Shown here: positions 35,045 to 47,455 of the stretch, in pieces | How positions within the stretch are numbered: the stretch's first letter is position 1 | How the letters are laid out: every line of letters starts with the position of its first letter | Origin: Proteles cristata cristata | Lineage: Eukaryota > Chordata > Mammalia > Carnivora > Hyaenidae | Assembly (NCBI GenBank): GCA_017311185.1 | Contig: JAESUZ010005462.1 | Span: 806,001 to 870,000 of the forward strand | Length of the DNA: 64,000 bases | Reading direction: 5' to 3' | Notes under the pieces: generated by a model | Told to the model about the DNA's origin: nothing | What the model saw: the letters and a program-made list of their open reading frames with translations, nothing else | Database searches by the model: none | Made by a program: the position numbers and the translations under genes

Positions 35045-36259
35045 GTTAAATATGATTATTGGGGTAGGTATTCACATATAATAATTATAGCAGTGTTGCT
35101 TTAAAAAAAACCCTCAAGACTTTAAGCAGACAACTAAAGTGTTAGTTGAGAACGACTACACTCACTGCATGATAAGGATTATGTTCCAGTCATGACATAA
35201 AGGATATACAGGGCCTTCTGAAATTGATCTCTTAGTTCCTCAAGGAAACTGGAGGTAATTAGACTGAGCCTTCTCCTCCATACACCACATTGCTCCTAAG
35301 TGCTCTGATTTGAAGCATGTTGACAATGATGAGAAAGTTCTAGGCCACACTGCTTCAGTGAGGTACAAGAGTGGAAGTGGAAAAGTACAAATAATCTTTC
35401 ATACCTTGATAGAAAAATTAAAAATGCAGATTAACAAAGTAAGTTGTGAACTCAGTGCATGATTCTACTCATTCTTGTGCAGTGAAATTGTAACCTTTTC
35501 CTTCCAGCTACAATATAAAGACCCAAGAAGAACCCCAAGGGGCACCATGTTGCTAACTACCAATTATCTGCACCCTTCTCCTTCTCTAGCTTTGTTTTAT
35601 TTTTTCATGAAAGGCCGTAGGATATCTACCTAAGTCAAAGACCATCACTTTGAAATAACGCTGTGCCGAGTTAACAGGGTGAGGAACCAGGTGGGGTAAA
35701 TCACAGAGCAACAGCCAGGAGAAACCAAATCAATGCAGACTACCAAGGCCAGCAGGAGGATTTTGGAGGCCTGCTGTATGACACGGGGGTGAGTTTAACA
35801 GACTTAAGGAGCTGTGGGGCAATGACAGAAACAGAAAGAACAATGGGACAAGACAGAGAGCCTGGAAGTATGCCCACACATGTCAGGGTTAGCTCCACTA
35901 GAAGCAAGCTCTGAGACAAGAATTTGAGTGCACATTGTTTACTTGGGACGCATGGGGCATTGAGATAGGGAGAGGGGCAGTTCCTACTGGGAGCTAAGCC
36001 AGATACAAGAGTGGGTTATGGAGCTATCTCCCTGGGAAAACCCTAGGAAAAGGTCTAAAACATGTCTCAGGATGATCCACCTGAAGAGGGAGGGAGGGAA
36101 CTGAGATAAGACAAGTCCTTTCTGATTCTGGTTGTGACCCGCTTCCACAGGATGTTAATTCCCCAGCACTTCTAGGTCTCTGTGGTTCTATAAAAGCCCA
36201 AACATAGGTGATGCATTTGGTACATGAAAGAGCTAACTATTCATGTGAGTGAGGGGAAA
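35045..36259. other. No secure feature; possible old LTR-like patch
   Basis: 35890-36130 ('tgcacattgtttacttggga', 'gttcctactgggagctaagc') resembles a widespread ancient repeat that I cannot name. No coding evidence. Confidence 0.4.
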
Positions 36260-37545
36260 AAAATGGACTGTTCAATAAATGATGTTGAGACTAATGACTG
36301 TCCATATGGCATAGATAAAGTTAGTTCCCTATCTCAGGCTATACACAAAAATAAAGTCCAGATGGATTAAAGACCTAGATGTTAAAAAAAGAAAAAATAT
36401 GTAAAAAAAAATCACGGGCAAATATCTTTATGACATCCAGAAATGGAAAGATTTGTTAAGATGTGAAAATCAGAAATTACTAAGAATACATATATATTTG
36501 GCTTTCTTAAAAATTAAAACATCTGTATCACAAAAGATCCACAAACAACATGAAAAAGGAATTTAAAGATTTAAAGAATTTATTATCAGACAACGAATAT
36601 GATAAAAGATTAATATCTACAATATATAAAGTTATCCTTTCCATTGATAAGAAAAAGACAGCCCCAGTTGATAAATGAACCAAAACTATAAACAAGATTC
36701 ACAGAGAAGGAAACTAGTGTCCAATAATCTATGAAAAAATGTTCAATCTCTATAAAACTCAGGGAAATGCAATGGAAAACAACAAGATAATGTATCATAC
36801 ACATCAGGTATTCCTGTCTGGTAACACCACATATTAGCAAGGATGTGGAGAAGCAGGAACTTCCACATGTCACTGGCAGGAAAGAAAAAGCAATTTGTAA
36901 TAGTAAGGGAAGGATGCGTAAGTTCCACAGCTGAGTAATTCCACCTCTAAGGATGCACCCTAGAAAAACTCTCCCCCACACAACCCAGGACAAATCCAAA
37001 AGGGTGTCTGCTGCTATTTGTAATAAAAAATAGAAAAAGGAAAGAAGAAAGAAAGGGAGGGAGGGAGGGCAGAAGGAAGGATCTAAATGTTCTTGAGTAG
37101 GAGGAATATATATATAACATTAAGTTGTGTATGAAATACTGTTCAGCAGTTACAATGACTGAGGTAAGTATATGCATATGAACAAGGTTAAGTCTCAAAA
37201 AGCATATTGTTTGGTGGGGGGGAAGAGGGAATTTGAAAAGAATACTTAAATTATATCATTATACCAACAATGTAAAGTTTTCAAATAAACAAAAAATGAT
37301 GTAATTGTTTCTGAGAGCCAAAAGAGCCAAACCATGTGATGGAATGTCGGTGACCTCTGGAAAGGGGTTGGTTGGGGGAGATTCCAAGGAGAAAGGCATG
37401 TTTTCATGCTTCTTAAAAAGATCTAAGCAGGTATGGCAAAATATTAGCTTACATTAACATTAGTGGAAGATATAGAAGTCCTTGTTATGTTTTTTGTCCT
37501 TTGGCAGATGTTTGAAATACTTCCTAATTTAACATGTTAAAATAT
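36260..37545 (+). mobile_element. Ancient L1 ORF2 end and 3'UTR, sense
   Basis: 'agtccagatggattaaagac', 'aaagattaatatctacaata', 'gggaaatgcaatggaaaac', 'ggatgtggagaagcaggaac', 'tactgttcagcagttacaat' run in ORF2 C-terminal order, then 3'UTR-like sequence to about 37545. Frames are destroyed. A GA-rich tract lies at 37040-37080. The longest minus-strand ORF here (36610-36999) is a mirror of L1 sequence, not a gene. Confidence 0.72.
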
Positions 37546-37805
37546 TACTAAATCAGAAGAAGCTGCAGTCACACTAGAGGCCCAATCCCCCACCCCAGGT
37601 ATCTTCCCAAGCTCAGATAGTTCTTACTCTCCAGAATATCACCATCACCTGTGAGAGTCCCCAATCCTTCATCACAGAGCATTCTTTTTCCCCAAAAGGC
37701 ATCAGTTGGAATCAGATTGATTTGCTAAACTCTGGATGAGCCAACCTGTGACTTACAATCTTATTTCATTAACAAATAGCCAAATGAAATAGCTAATATA
37801 ACTCC

Positions 37806-37985
37806 CCTTAACAATTATTTTATTTAACTTGATACATATATAACATTTGTTTTATAACTGTACTGATAAATTTTATTTATAATGTAATCATATTTATAGT
37901 TTAATAAATTATGTTTATAAGTTCTATTGAGTGCTTTGTAATTTCATGAATAGAATTATATTCTTATATATAATTATCATAATTA
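37806..37985. repeat. AT-rich low-complexity sequence
   Basis: About 180 bp of nearly pure A/T with short 'ttataa' and 'tatttat' patches and no regular unit. Confidence 0.8.
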
Positions 37986-37991
37986 TTCTTA

Positions 37992-38194
37992 GGGCACCTG
38001 GTTGGGTCAGTTTGTTAAGTGCCTAATTCTTGATTTTGGCTCAGGTCATGGTCTCACAGTTGGTGAGTTTAAGCGCCACATAGGGCTCTGTGCTGACAGT
38101 GCAGAACCTGCTCTGGATTCTTTTTCTCCCTCTCTCTCTGCCCCTCCTCCACTAGCACTCTCTCTCTCAAAATACATAAACTTAAAAAATTATT
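37992..38194 (+). mobile_element. Can-SINE
   Basis: Diverged head 'gggcacctggttgggtcag' and tail 'aaaatacataaacttaaaa'. Target duplication attattctta (37982-37991 / 38195-38204) is perfect. Confidence 0.9.
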
Positions 38195-38204
38195 ATTATT
38201 CTTA

Positions 38205-38300
38205 CCCCTATGTTACAGGTAAGGAAAATGATTCTGGGGGTTACAGAGCCTGGTCAGGTTCTCACAAGTACTGGGGGACACAGCTGGACTGTAGACTGAA
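38205..38300 (+). mobile_element. Possible MIR fragment
   Basis: 'cctatgttacaggtaaggaa' resembles the MIR core 'ttttacagatgaggaa'. Short; not secure. Confidence 0.3.
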
Positions 38301-38924
38301 GCCCATCTTTCTCTGAAGCCAGAGTTCCCTTTTCTCTATAGGAAAGATAATTTGCAGAGAAGCTCAAACTTCCAACTCAGACCCCAAGTTTTTATCACTT
38401 GATGTGTTTTATTTGGGCATTATGTATCGGAGGGGAAATAAAAGAAGTCTTGAAAGAAAGATGAAGAGATCACAGAGGTGTGTCTCAGTTTCAGGTGGGA
38501 GCATCATGGGTAATTGGTGTCTTTACAGCAGGTGGCATCTTCTATAAAGCAGGTGGCAGTCAAATGGGGCTGCTCCTGCCTATGAGTTAGAGTTGCCCCA
38601 ACTCTCAAGATGAGGAAAGTCACCTCATGCCCTAATCCACTCTCCTTTTCCTATGTTCCCCCATTTTTGTTCCCCTAACAGCTCAGGACTCCTCCACACT
38701 CTGAGACAATCCTCACCCCTAGCCAAACACCATGGTATCAACATCAAGTCTGTGTTGATGTTTCCACAGCTCTACCTTCATAATCCAATCCTAAAATCTG
38801 TCTTGTTTGTGCTGAAGCACCTGCCTGGTACCCAAGGGTGACCTCCTGCTGTCTGGGGTCTCCATGCCTTCATGCGTCCCACTGGATGTTGCTTATGGGC
38901 CCAGGCTTGGGAGAGGAATCCTCC
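38301..38924. other. No recognised gene or repeat
   Basis: Slightly GC-richer unique sequence with only small ORFs. Confidence 0.45.
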
Positions 38925-39085
38925 AGGTTTTATTTAATCTCAGCTCCTTTTCCTATGTACAAGCTCTGTCGCTTCTAGCAGGTTTCACTTTTCTGGGCCT
39001 GTTTCCTCATTCAGGGATAGATATGACAATAACAGTGATTTCATAGAGCTATTGTGAGGAGCATGAACAGTGCATATTAGCCTGC
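38925..39085 (+). mobile_element. MIR SINE, ancient
   Basis: 'tttctgggcctgtttcctca', 'gatatgacaataacagtgat', 'agctattgtgaggagcatga' follow the MIR core and 3' part in order. 39086-39610 beyond it shows nothing recognised. Confidence 0.6.
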
Positions 39086-39610
39086 TGCTAAAGGGCACAC
39101 TTGTCACCATTGCTGGACTCAAGCTGTAGGGAGTGCTGGGTTTCCCTCTGTGATGTCTTCAGATTTCTGCATACCTTCTCCTGGATTCCCAAATGCCCTG
39201 CCTTATCCATCTGTAAGTCTTCTACCACCTGGGAGGCCTTCAAATAGTTATCTGTCTCCACACCCTTCAATTCTGGCTTGTATCTACAGTTGGATTATCT
39301 TCTAGGGCCACTTATGTCCCCTCAGTGCCTGCAAAACCCCAGAGGGCAAAGACAGCACCAAATCCTGGATTCCAGACATTCCTGGTCATTGTTCCTCTGC
39401 ATTTAGACAGATACCCAGGCTGAATCTTGCTTTAGCATATGATGGAAGTGACAGCAGGCTATTGGCATTCTGTGAAATAACATTTGCCTCAAATTGCAAA
39501 ATTTGTGAGATTGCAAAATTAGTGAGATAAGAAGATCCAGCAGAAACTAAGCCCTCAATTAGATGTGTCATGTCTAATGGGTCACTTAACTGAAAAGGCT
39601 GGGGAGTGAT

Positions 39611-39648
39611 CAGGGTTGCTCAACCTTGACACTATTGACATTTGGCAG
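39611..39648 (-). mobile_element. MER5A end fragment, antisense
   Basis: 'cagggttgctcaaccttgac' followed by 'actattgacatttgg' is the reverse complement of the MER5A terminus (compare 6008-6223). L1 sequence starts directly after it, so the rest was lost or displaced. Confidence 0.65.
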
Positions 39649-40816
39649 ATGTCTGCTCTTACCATTTTTGTTCGACATTGTACTAGAGGTCTTAGCTTGC
39701 CAGAAGGTCTTGCAATAGTCAAGAAAGTGGGAGTGGAGGGCATAAGGTTGAAATGGAAGAAGTAAAGCTATTGTTATTTGCAGACAAATTTGGGTGTCTG
39801 TAAAATCCAATAAAAAAAAACCTTCACTATTTTTATTTACTATTGATATTACTATTTTAAAATTTATTATTAAAAAGAAGTAAATTTAGTAGTGCTGTAG
39901 ACTATAAAGTCAATATGGAAATATTAACTTAATTTCTACATACTACCAGACAAATAGTAGAAAATGACATTTTAATCTGAATAGACATTTTTTTCCAAAG
40001 ATACCCAAATAGCCAACAGGTACATGAAAAGATGCTCAACATCATTCATCATTGAGGAAATGCAAATCAAAATGAGATATCAACTCACATCTGTCAGAAT
40101 GGCTATCATCAAAAAGACAAGTAACAACAAGTGTTGGTGATGATTTGGAGAAAAAGGGACCCTTGTGCATTGTTGGGAAGAATGTATATTGGTGCGGCCA
40201 CTGTGGAACACAACATTCAGGTTCCTCAAAAAGTAAAAATAGAAATACCATATGATCCAGTAATTCCACTTCTGGGTATCTATCTGAAGAAAACAAAAAC
40301 ACTAACTATCTGCACCTTCATGTTCATCACAGCATTATTTACAATAACCAAGATATGGCAGCAATCTACATGTCCATAGATCGATGAATAGATAAATACA
40401 ATAATATCTATCAGTTCACTGGTGTATCAATAGATAGCAATAGACAGACAGATAGATGATGGAATATTATTCAGTCATAAAAAAGAGAGAAATCTTGCCA
40501 TTTGGGACAACATGGATGGACCTTGAGAGCATTTTGCTAAGTGAAATAAGTCAGAGAGTTAAAACAAATACCATATTATCTCACTTATATGTGTGATCTA
40601 AAAATGAAAATAAAACAGAAAATAATGAGCTCTTAGGTACAGAGAACATACTGGTGGTTTCCAGAGGCAGAGGGGTATGGAGGTAGGAGAAATGGCTGAA
40701 GACGGTCAAAAAGTACAAATTTCCAGTTATAAAATAATTAAGTCATGGGGATGTAATGTACTGCATAGTGACTATAGTTAATAATACTGTATTGCATATT
40801 TGAAAGTTGCTAAGAA

Positions 40817-43330
40817 ACACACAGGAAGAAATAGAAAATCTGAACAGACCCATAACGAGTGAAGAAATCGAATCAGTTATCAAAAATATCCCAATAAATA
40901 AGAGCCCTGGACCTGATGGCTTCCCTGGGGAATTCTACCAGACATTTAAAACAGAATTAATCCCAATTCTTCTCAAGCTATTCCAAAAAATAGAAATCGA
41001 AGGAAAACTCCCGGACTCATTTTATGAAGCCAGCATCACTCTGATTCCCAAACCAGACAGAGATCCAGCCAAAAAAGAGAACTACAGGCCAATATCCTTG
41101 ATGAATATGAATGTAAAAATCCTCAACAAGATCCTTGCAAATCGAATCCAGCTGCACATAAAAAGAATCATCCACCAAGATCAAGTGGGATTCATTCCTG
41201 GGTTACAGGGCTGGTTCAACATTCGCAAATCAATCAATGTGATACATCACATCAATAAAAGAAAAGATAAAAACCATATGATCCTGTCAATAGATGCGAA
41301 AAAGCATTTGACAAAATACAGCATCCTTTCTTAATAAAGACTGTAGAGAAAGTCGGGATAGAAGGAACCTACTTAAACATCATCAAAGCCATCTATGAGA
41401 AGCCTTTAGCTAACATCATCCTCAATGGGGAAAAACTGAGGGCTTTCCCCCTGAGATCAGGAACACGACAGAGATGTCCACTCTCACCACTGTTGTTTAA
41501 CATAGTGCTGGAAGTCCTAGCATCAGCCATCAGACAACAAAAGGAAATCAGAGGTATCAGAATTGGCAAAGAGGAAGTCAAACTTTCACTCTTCGCAGAT
41601 GACATGATACTCTACATCGAAACCCAACAGACTCCACCAGAAGCCTACTAGAACTGATCCAAGAATTCAGCCAAGTTGCAGGGTACAAAATCAACGTACA
41701 AAAATCAGTTGCATTTTTATACACCAACAATGAAGCAACAAAAAGAGAAATAAAGAAACTGATCCCATTCACAATTGCACAAAAAAACCATAAAATACCT
41801 AGAAATAAACCTAACCAAGGATACAAGAGATCTGTATGATGAAAACTATAGAAAACTTATGAAGGAAATTGAAGAAGACACAAAGAAATGGAAAAACATT
41901 CCATGTTCATGGATAGGAAGAATAAATATAGTTAAGATGTCATTACTACCCAAATCAATCTACACATTCAATGCAATTCCAATCAAAATTGCACCAACAT
42001 ACTTCTCAAAACTAGAACAAACTATCCAAAAATTTGTATGGAACCACAAAAGACCCCGAATAGCCAAAGTAATCCTGAAAAATAAAACCAAAACGGGAGG
42101 GATCACCATCCCAGACTTTAGCCTCTACTACAAAGCTGTCATCATCAAGACAGTATGGTATTGGCACAAAAACAGACACATAGACCAATGGAACAGAATT
42201 GAGAACTCAGAAGTGGACCCAAAAGTATACAGCCAACTGATCTTTGACAAAGCAGGAAAGAATATCCAATGGAAAAAGACAGCCTTTTTAACAGATGGTG
42301 TTGGGAGAATTGGACAGCAACATGCAGAAGAATGAAACCTGATCATTTTCTCATACCATACACAAAAATAAACTCAAAACGGATAAAGGACCTGAACGTG
42401 AGACAGGAAACTATCAACACCCTAGAGGAGAAAGCAGGAAACAACCTCCTTGACCTCCACCGCAGCAACTTCTTACTTGACACATCCCCAAAAGCAAGGG
42501 AATCAAGAGCAAAAATAAACTGTTGGGACCTCCTCAAGATTAAAAGCTTCTGCACAGCCAAGGAAACAACCCAGAAAATTAATAGGCAACCAACGGAATG
42601 GGAAAAGATAGTTGCAAATGACATATCAGATAAAGGGTTAATGTACAAAATATATAAGTAACTCACCAAACTCCACATCCGAAAAACAAACAACCCAGTG
42701 AAGAAATGGGCAGAAGATATGAGCAGACACTTCTCCAAAGAGGACATCCAGATGGCCAACAGATACATGAAACAATGCTCAGCATCCCTACTCATCAGGG
42801 AAATACAAATCAAAACCACACTGAGATACCACCTCACACCAGTCAGAGTGGCTAAAATGAGCAAAACAGAGAACACTAGATGCTGGCGAGGATGTGGAGA
42901 AACGGGCACCCTCCTACACTGTTGGTGGGAATGCAAACTGGTACAGCCCCTCTGGAAAACAGTGTGTAGGTTCCTCAGGAAACTAACAATAGAACTCCCT
43001 TATGACCCAGAAATAGCACTGCTAGGAATTTACCCAAGTGATACAGAAATGCTGATGCATAGGAGCACATGTACCCCAATGTTCATAGAAGCACTCTCAA
43101 CAATAGCTAAAACATGGGAAGAGCCTAAGTGTCCATCAACGGACGAATGGATCAAGAAGATGTGGTTTATCTATACCGTGGAATACTGCATGGCAATGAA
43201 AAACAATGAAATCTGGCCATGTGTAGCAACATGGATGGACCTTGAGGATGTTATGCTGAATGAAATAAGTCAGGCAGAGAAGGACAAATATCTTATGTTT
43301 GCACATATAGGAGGACTAGGAGGAACTTAA
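40817..43330 (+). pseudogene. L1 ORF2 (reverse transcriptase and C-terminal domain), inactivated
   Basis: Intact ORF2p nicks DNA and reverse-transcribes RNA at the target. Here the endonuclease is missing. The RT domain reads well from [18 protein letters not shown], through [15 protein letters not shown] and the RT motif [18 protein letters not shown], to SIDAKK. A base loss near 41297 shifts the frame inside the SIDAEKAFD motif and closes it at 41334. The catalytic FADD motif survives at 41592-41603. Another shift near 41622 leads to a stop at 41649-41651. The frame is open again at 41775-42335, 42269-42661 and 42698-43330. The last part keeps the Cys-rich C-terminus ([18 protein letters not shown]). 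At least four frame breaks or stops rule out function. Confidence 0.92.
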
Positions 43331-43540
43331 CTGAGGAACAACGGGGAGAAGAAGGGGGGGAATGGTGGGGAAAGGGAGAGAGGCAAACCATGAGAGACTC
43401 TTGAATGCTGAGAAACAAATTGAGGACTGATGGGTGTGGGGGGGAGGGGGGAGCTGGGCATGGAGGAGGGCACTTGTGGGGATGAGCACTGGGTGTTATG
43501 TGGAAAGCAATTTGACAATAAACTATTTGTAAAAAAAAAA
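40817..43540 (+). mobile_element. Young carnivore L1, 5'-truncated, sense (innermost of the nest)
   Basis: A 2.7-kb copy starting in the RT part of ORF2 and ending with a G-rich 3'UTR, 'aataaactatttgt' and an A-run. Flanked by aagttgctaagaaa (40804-40817) and a related aagttaagaaaa (43541-43552), which lacks three bases. Sequence decay is light, so this is the best-preserved L1 here. The absence of ORF1, the endonuclease and the 5'UTR promoter makes it non-autonomous from birth. Confidence 0.93.
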
Positions 43541-44425
43541 AAGTTAAGAAAATAGATCTTCAAAGTTCTCATCACAAGAAAAACATTTTTTGTAACTATG
43601 TATAAGGACATATCTTAGGTACGTTTATTGTGGTGATCATTTCACAATATAGACAAATATCAAATTGTAATGGTGTATACCTGAAACTAATGTAATGTTA
43701 TATACAATTATACCTCAATAAAAAAATGACATTTTAGAAATACTATATAAATAGCATTAGAAAAAGTTAATATGTAAATAAATCTAACAGGATTTATAAG
43801 ATCAAATAAAGACTATAGAGATAAAATTGTAATAGCCTGAAGAAATGGAATTTCCATGTTCCCAGACTAAAGAAGAATATTGCCAATATGTCATTTTCAC
43901 CAAATTGAACTATAGATTCAATGAGATCCAAATCAAAATCCCAGAAGAGTGTTATTTTGGTTTGGTTTGGGTTTGGTTTAGTTTAGTATGGAAAGATTTA
44001 AACTGATTCCAAATATATATGAAAATGTCAGCGCCTATAATTGCCAAGACAATCTTAAAAAACAAAAGACATATACCAATATATATCAAGACTTATTATA
44101 ATAATTAAAATCACATGCTATTGAGGGAAGCCTAGACAAATAACCCAATGGAATATTATAGGGAATTCAGGAATAGACCACACATTTATTGCAACAGAGA
44201 AAGAATGGTCTTTTCAATAAATGGTTCTGGGATAATTGGCTATCTTTTATGGAAAAAATAAATCCTGAGTCCTACTTCACACCATATACAAAAACCTGGT
44301 TCAGGAGGACTTTTTAAAATCTTAATAAATGTGAAAGGAAACATAATAAAACTTCTTAAAAACAAAATAGGAAACTATCTTCATTACTCTTGAGAAGGCA
44401 AAGATTTCTTAAACAGTACATTTAA

Positions 44426-44573
44426 GGGGCACCGGGGTGGCTCAGTTGTTTAGGCACCTGACTTGATTTGGGGTCACATCATGATCCCAGGGTCATGGGA
44501 TGGAGCCCCACAAGATCTCTCTTTCTCCTTCTGCTCCTCTCCCCTGCTCTCTCTCTCTTTCTCTCTCTCCCAA
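44426..44573 (+). mobile_element. Can-SINE, older form
   Basis: 'ggggcaccggggtggctcag' head, 'catgatcccagggtcatggg', then a shortened centre leading to the CT tract. No clear target duplication. Confidence 0.82.
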
Positions 44574-45090
44574 AATCAACCCTAAGAGGAGAGGACTGAT
44601 GAATTGGAAAAATTAAAGCAAGTCATCAAAAGACATAAAATATGTGCAACCATATATCTGATACAAGATTCACATCTGGAATAAAATGAACTATTATTAA
44701 TCAATAAGAAAAAGGCAGATAACCCAATAAACAAATGGGCAAAAACTCAAATAGGCACTCAGTGAAAGAAAATATGTAAATGACCCAAAGATATTGAACA
44801 TCATCAAGTTAGTCATTAAGCATATGCAAATTAAAATCACAATGAAATACCAAAATGGCTCCAATCTTCAAACTGACTACATCCAGTACTGGTAAGAATG
44901 TGGAACTGAAATTGTCAGTGAGGGTGTAAGTTGGCACGTTTATTATGGAAGACTGGCAGTATCAAGGAAAGCTGGAAAAAAAACCATATTCTCTAAGATC
45001 AATCCCATTTCTACATATCTGCCTAACGAGAGTGCACACAAATGTACACCAAACACATCAGTGTGCACAACAGCATTACTTGTACAACAA

Positions 45091-46566
45091 GAAGGAGAAA
45101 GGCATGACATAGAGGAAAGAAAGAATATGGTGCAGGAAAAAGATAAAAGGGATTCCAAGAGTGAACGCAAAGAAAAATCCCAGGATAACATCACACAATG
45201 GGTCCAGGAGGCACCCAGCACAGTGAGAAGAAAAAGTGAGGTCTCCAGAGGCAGGTCTTTGGGAAGTAAAATGGAACGTATGGATTATCTGATGCGAATC
45301 CCCTTGAGGAAAAGTGCATGGGGGAGGCTGTGAGATGATGAGATATGTGTGAAGAATTAGCAATGAAGGTGAAGAACACTGAGCAAACAAGACACAGGTA
45401 ACTATTACTTTCAGGGTGGAAAAAAGGAAATGATGGTGGCGCATGACAATTTTCAGCTGTGAACATTATCTGTACACATGTGTTAATATTCTCAATATTG
45501 TTTTCACAAAATTAGAATGACCATACAGGCATAAGAAAGGGGAACTTAGAGATAATGACATGGTAAGAAAGATAAACCCTTATTTTCCACAGTAGGTACT
45601 GAAGATATCAAGTCTAAATCTGGAAGTAATTAAGATGTGCAAGGACCAGAAGACATAGACGAAGAAATTCAAAATGATCATCTCTGGAGCAAGGATCTGG
45701 GAGGGGACAGGCAATCACTGCATTTTTATAAACCTTTTAGAACTATTTGTTTTTTTGAATTCTGTGCTCATATTCCTTTGATGAAATAGAAATTGAGTAA
45801 TTAAACAAAGATAGAAATAAGACAAAAATTCCAAAAAAACATAAACCCAAATATTAATAGTGCATACCTCTAAGTCGTGTGCTTCTAGTACTTTTTCCTT
45901 TTTGTTCCTTTCATTTTTTGACCATGGACATTTTTAACCATAAAAAGATACAATGAAATTCTCAGGCAGAATATATGATTTATCTGAGGTCATAATTGTC
46001 CTCCTTCCAGAAACTCCCAAGGGAGCCAGTACAGATTACTTGGCAAAAGAATCAGAGCTCAGGAGGCCAGTTGAGGCCTGGCAGAGGTGATACCACTAGC
46101 CAGGAGACAGCAACCAAGTGCCCTGTGGGCTCAGTTCTAATCCTAAATCGGTCAGGGTACAAGTCTGATGGTGGAGCAGAGGGCAAGGGAGTGGATGGTG
46201 GCACATTAAATTCAAGGAAAGGTTGAACACTTAAGACCCCCATGGCTGGCAGCCATTGTTTCAAAAGATCTATCATTCAAGAGGCTCTGTCTTCTGAACC
46301 TCAGATGCCCAACCAGGATTTGGTTTTTGGGACAGTCAGCTAAACTAGGAACAGGTGAAGCCTCGATCTTAAAAGGGGAACCTAGAGAATGAGGCAAGCA
46401 AGCATTCTATACTCAATGAGTTCAGAAAAAGCCAACATTGAGAGCTGAGGTCTTTCCCCAGTCTCCAAACCCTTGCTTCCTGAAGGTGGAAGACACTTGG
46501 GTGCAGCTCAGGGTACCCAGTCATTGTGACTGAGCCTCTAGGAGGGAGTGAATTCATTTACACCCT
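45091..46566. other. Old, partly L1-like sequence; no gene
   Basis: 45600-45960 ('cactgcatttttataaacct', 'ttagaactatttg', 'ttcctttgatgaaata') may be an old L1M 3' end. ORFs at 45061-45466 overlap on both strands and 45996-46557 holds small opposing ORFs; none shows a motif. Confidence 0.4.
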
Positions 46567-46960
46567 ATGTTAGTGACCTCAGGCTACCACAACAATGTGC
46601 TACAAATTAAGTAGCTTAGGCCACAGAGATTACTGTCTCACAGTTCTGGAGGCCAGAGTCCAACAACATGGTATTGGCAGGGTCATGTTCCCACTGAAGG
46701 TCCTAGAGAAGGATCTGTTCCAGGCCTCTCTCCTGGCTTTGGTGGTCCTTGGTGTTGTCTGCATAATTTCAATCTTCGCATGGCATTTGGTCTTTTTATA
46801 CAGACACCAGTCCTATTGGCTTTAGGACCCACCCTACTCCAGTATAATCTCATCTTAACTAATTATATTATCAAGGAGCCAACTTCCAAATAAGGCTACA
46901 TTCTGAAATCATGGAACTTAGGACTCCAACATATGAATTTGGAAGGACACAGTGTGACCC
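46567..46960 (-). mobile_element. MLT1-type MaLR LTR, antisense
   Basis: Reverse complement of an ancient ERVL-MaLR LTR: 'tgttagtgacctcaggctac', 'ctgtctcacagttctggagg', 'ctaatcccagtataatctc'-type wording, 'ttccaaataaggctacattc'. No internal sequence adjoins, so it is a solo LTR. Ends are approximate. Confidence 0.8.
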
Positions 46961-47239
46961 CAGGTTGACATGGATGGTAGGGTCTGGATTCAGCCTCAAC
47001 TAGCAGCAGGGCACCCCAGTGGATCCAATGTCAAGGAGCTGAGGAAAGCAGAGATAAGAGCAGAGCAATACCACTCGTTGATGCATATACGATGAGGATG
47101 GATGAGGAAATGGCCTTTTGATTTCAGATCAAAAACTGACCCATTTGATTGCAGATGTGATGTGGGAAATATGGCACAGCAGGATGCTACAAAAGAATCG
47201 TCATTGCCATCATTGTTGTGGTCATATCATGAAAAATCA

Positions 47240-47455
47240 CAGCTTGTAAGTGCTGAGCTCTTACAGAAGTGTGCTGCTTTACAGGACTTCACACAGTTAA
47301 TCCTCCAGTCAGACCAATGCAGTAGATGTGACTATTCTTCCCATTTTATAAATAAAGAAACTGAGGCTCAGAAAGATGAACACATGTTGTCTGAACTCCC
47401 AGCAATTAAGGAAATGACACAGAATTCATTCTTGGTCTGCCTGACTCTAAGTTTG
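47240..47455 (+). mobile_element. MIR SINE, ancient
   Basis: 'cagttaatcctccagtcaga', 'cccattttataaataaagaa', 'actgaggctcagaaagatga' are the MIR core. The 185-codon ORF crossing it (47102-47659) runs through two separate MIRs and is therefore unlikely to be a real gene. Confidence 0.72.

Larger units (their letters stand above)
39975..43722 (+). mobile_element. Carnivore-era L1 3' part (middle level of the nest), sense
   Basis: Present at 39975-40816 and from about 43541 to 43722. It reads ORF2 C-terminus and 3'UTR: 'caaatagccaacaggtacat', 'gtgatatcaactc'-type wording, 'agtcataaaaaagagagaaa', 'acactgtattgcatattt', then after the gap 'tggtgatcatttcacaatat' and 'tacctcaataaaaa'. A GATA/CAGA patch occurs near 40380-40460. 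The flanking 14-bp duplication shows it was a 5'-truncated insertion. The youngest L1 entered at 'aagttgctaagaaa'. Confidence 0.85.
39649..45090 (+). mobile_element. Ancient L1 (outermost of a three-level nest), sense
   Basis: Present at 39649-39974 and 43737-45090. The first part covers the RT end ('gctattgttatttgcagac' is the remnant of the FADD region). The second continues exactly where it stopped ('gaaatactatataaatagca', 'aataaatctaacaggattta') and runs into the ORF2 C-terminus ('tggtcttttcaataaatggt', 'acccaataaacaaatgggca'). The perfect 14-bp repeat aaaatgacatttta at 39961-39974 and 43723-43736 marks where a younger L1 entered. Not coding. A SINE lies at 44426-44573. Confidence 0.82.

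Noticed and set aside
36610..36999. 129-codon minus-strand ORF
   Set aside because: It is the antisense of old L1 ORF2/3'UTR sequence, with no motif of its own.
42343..42936. 197-codon minus-strand ORF, among the longest in the window
   Set aside because: It mirrors the sense L1 ORF2 frames at 41.8-43.3 kb; antisense frames of L1 ORF2 are often open by chance of codon use.
40817..43540. Functional reverse transcriptase or active L1
   Set aside because: The copy is 5'-truncated, lacks the endonuclease and promoter, and has at least four frame breaks or stops despite an intact FADD motif.
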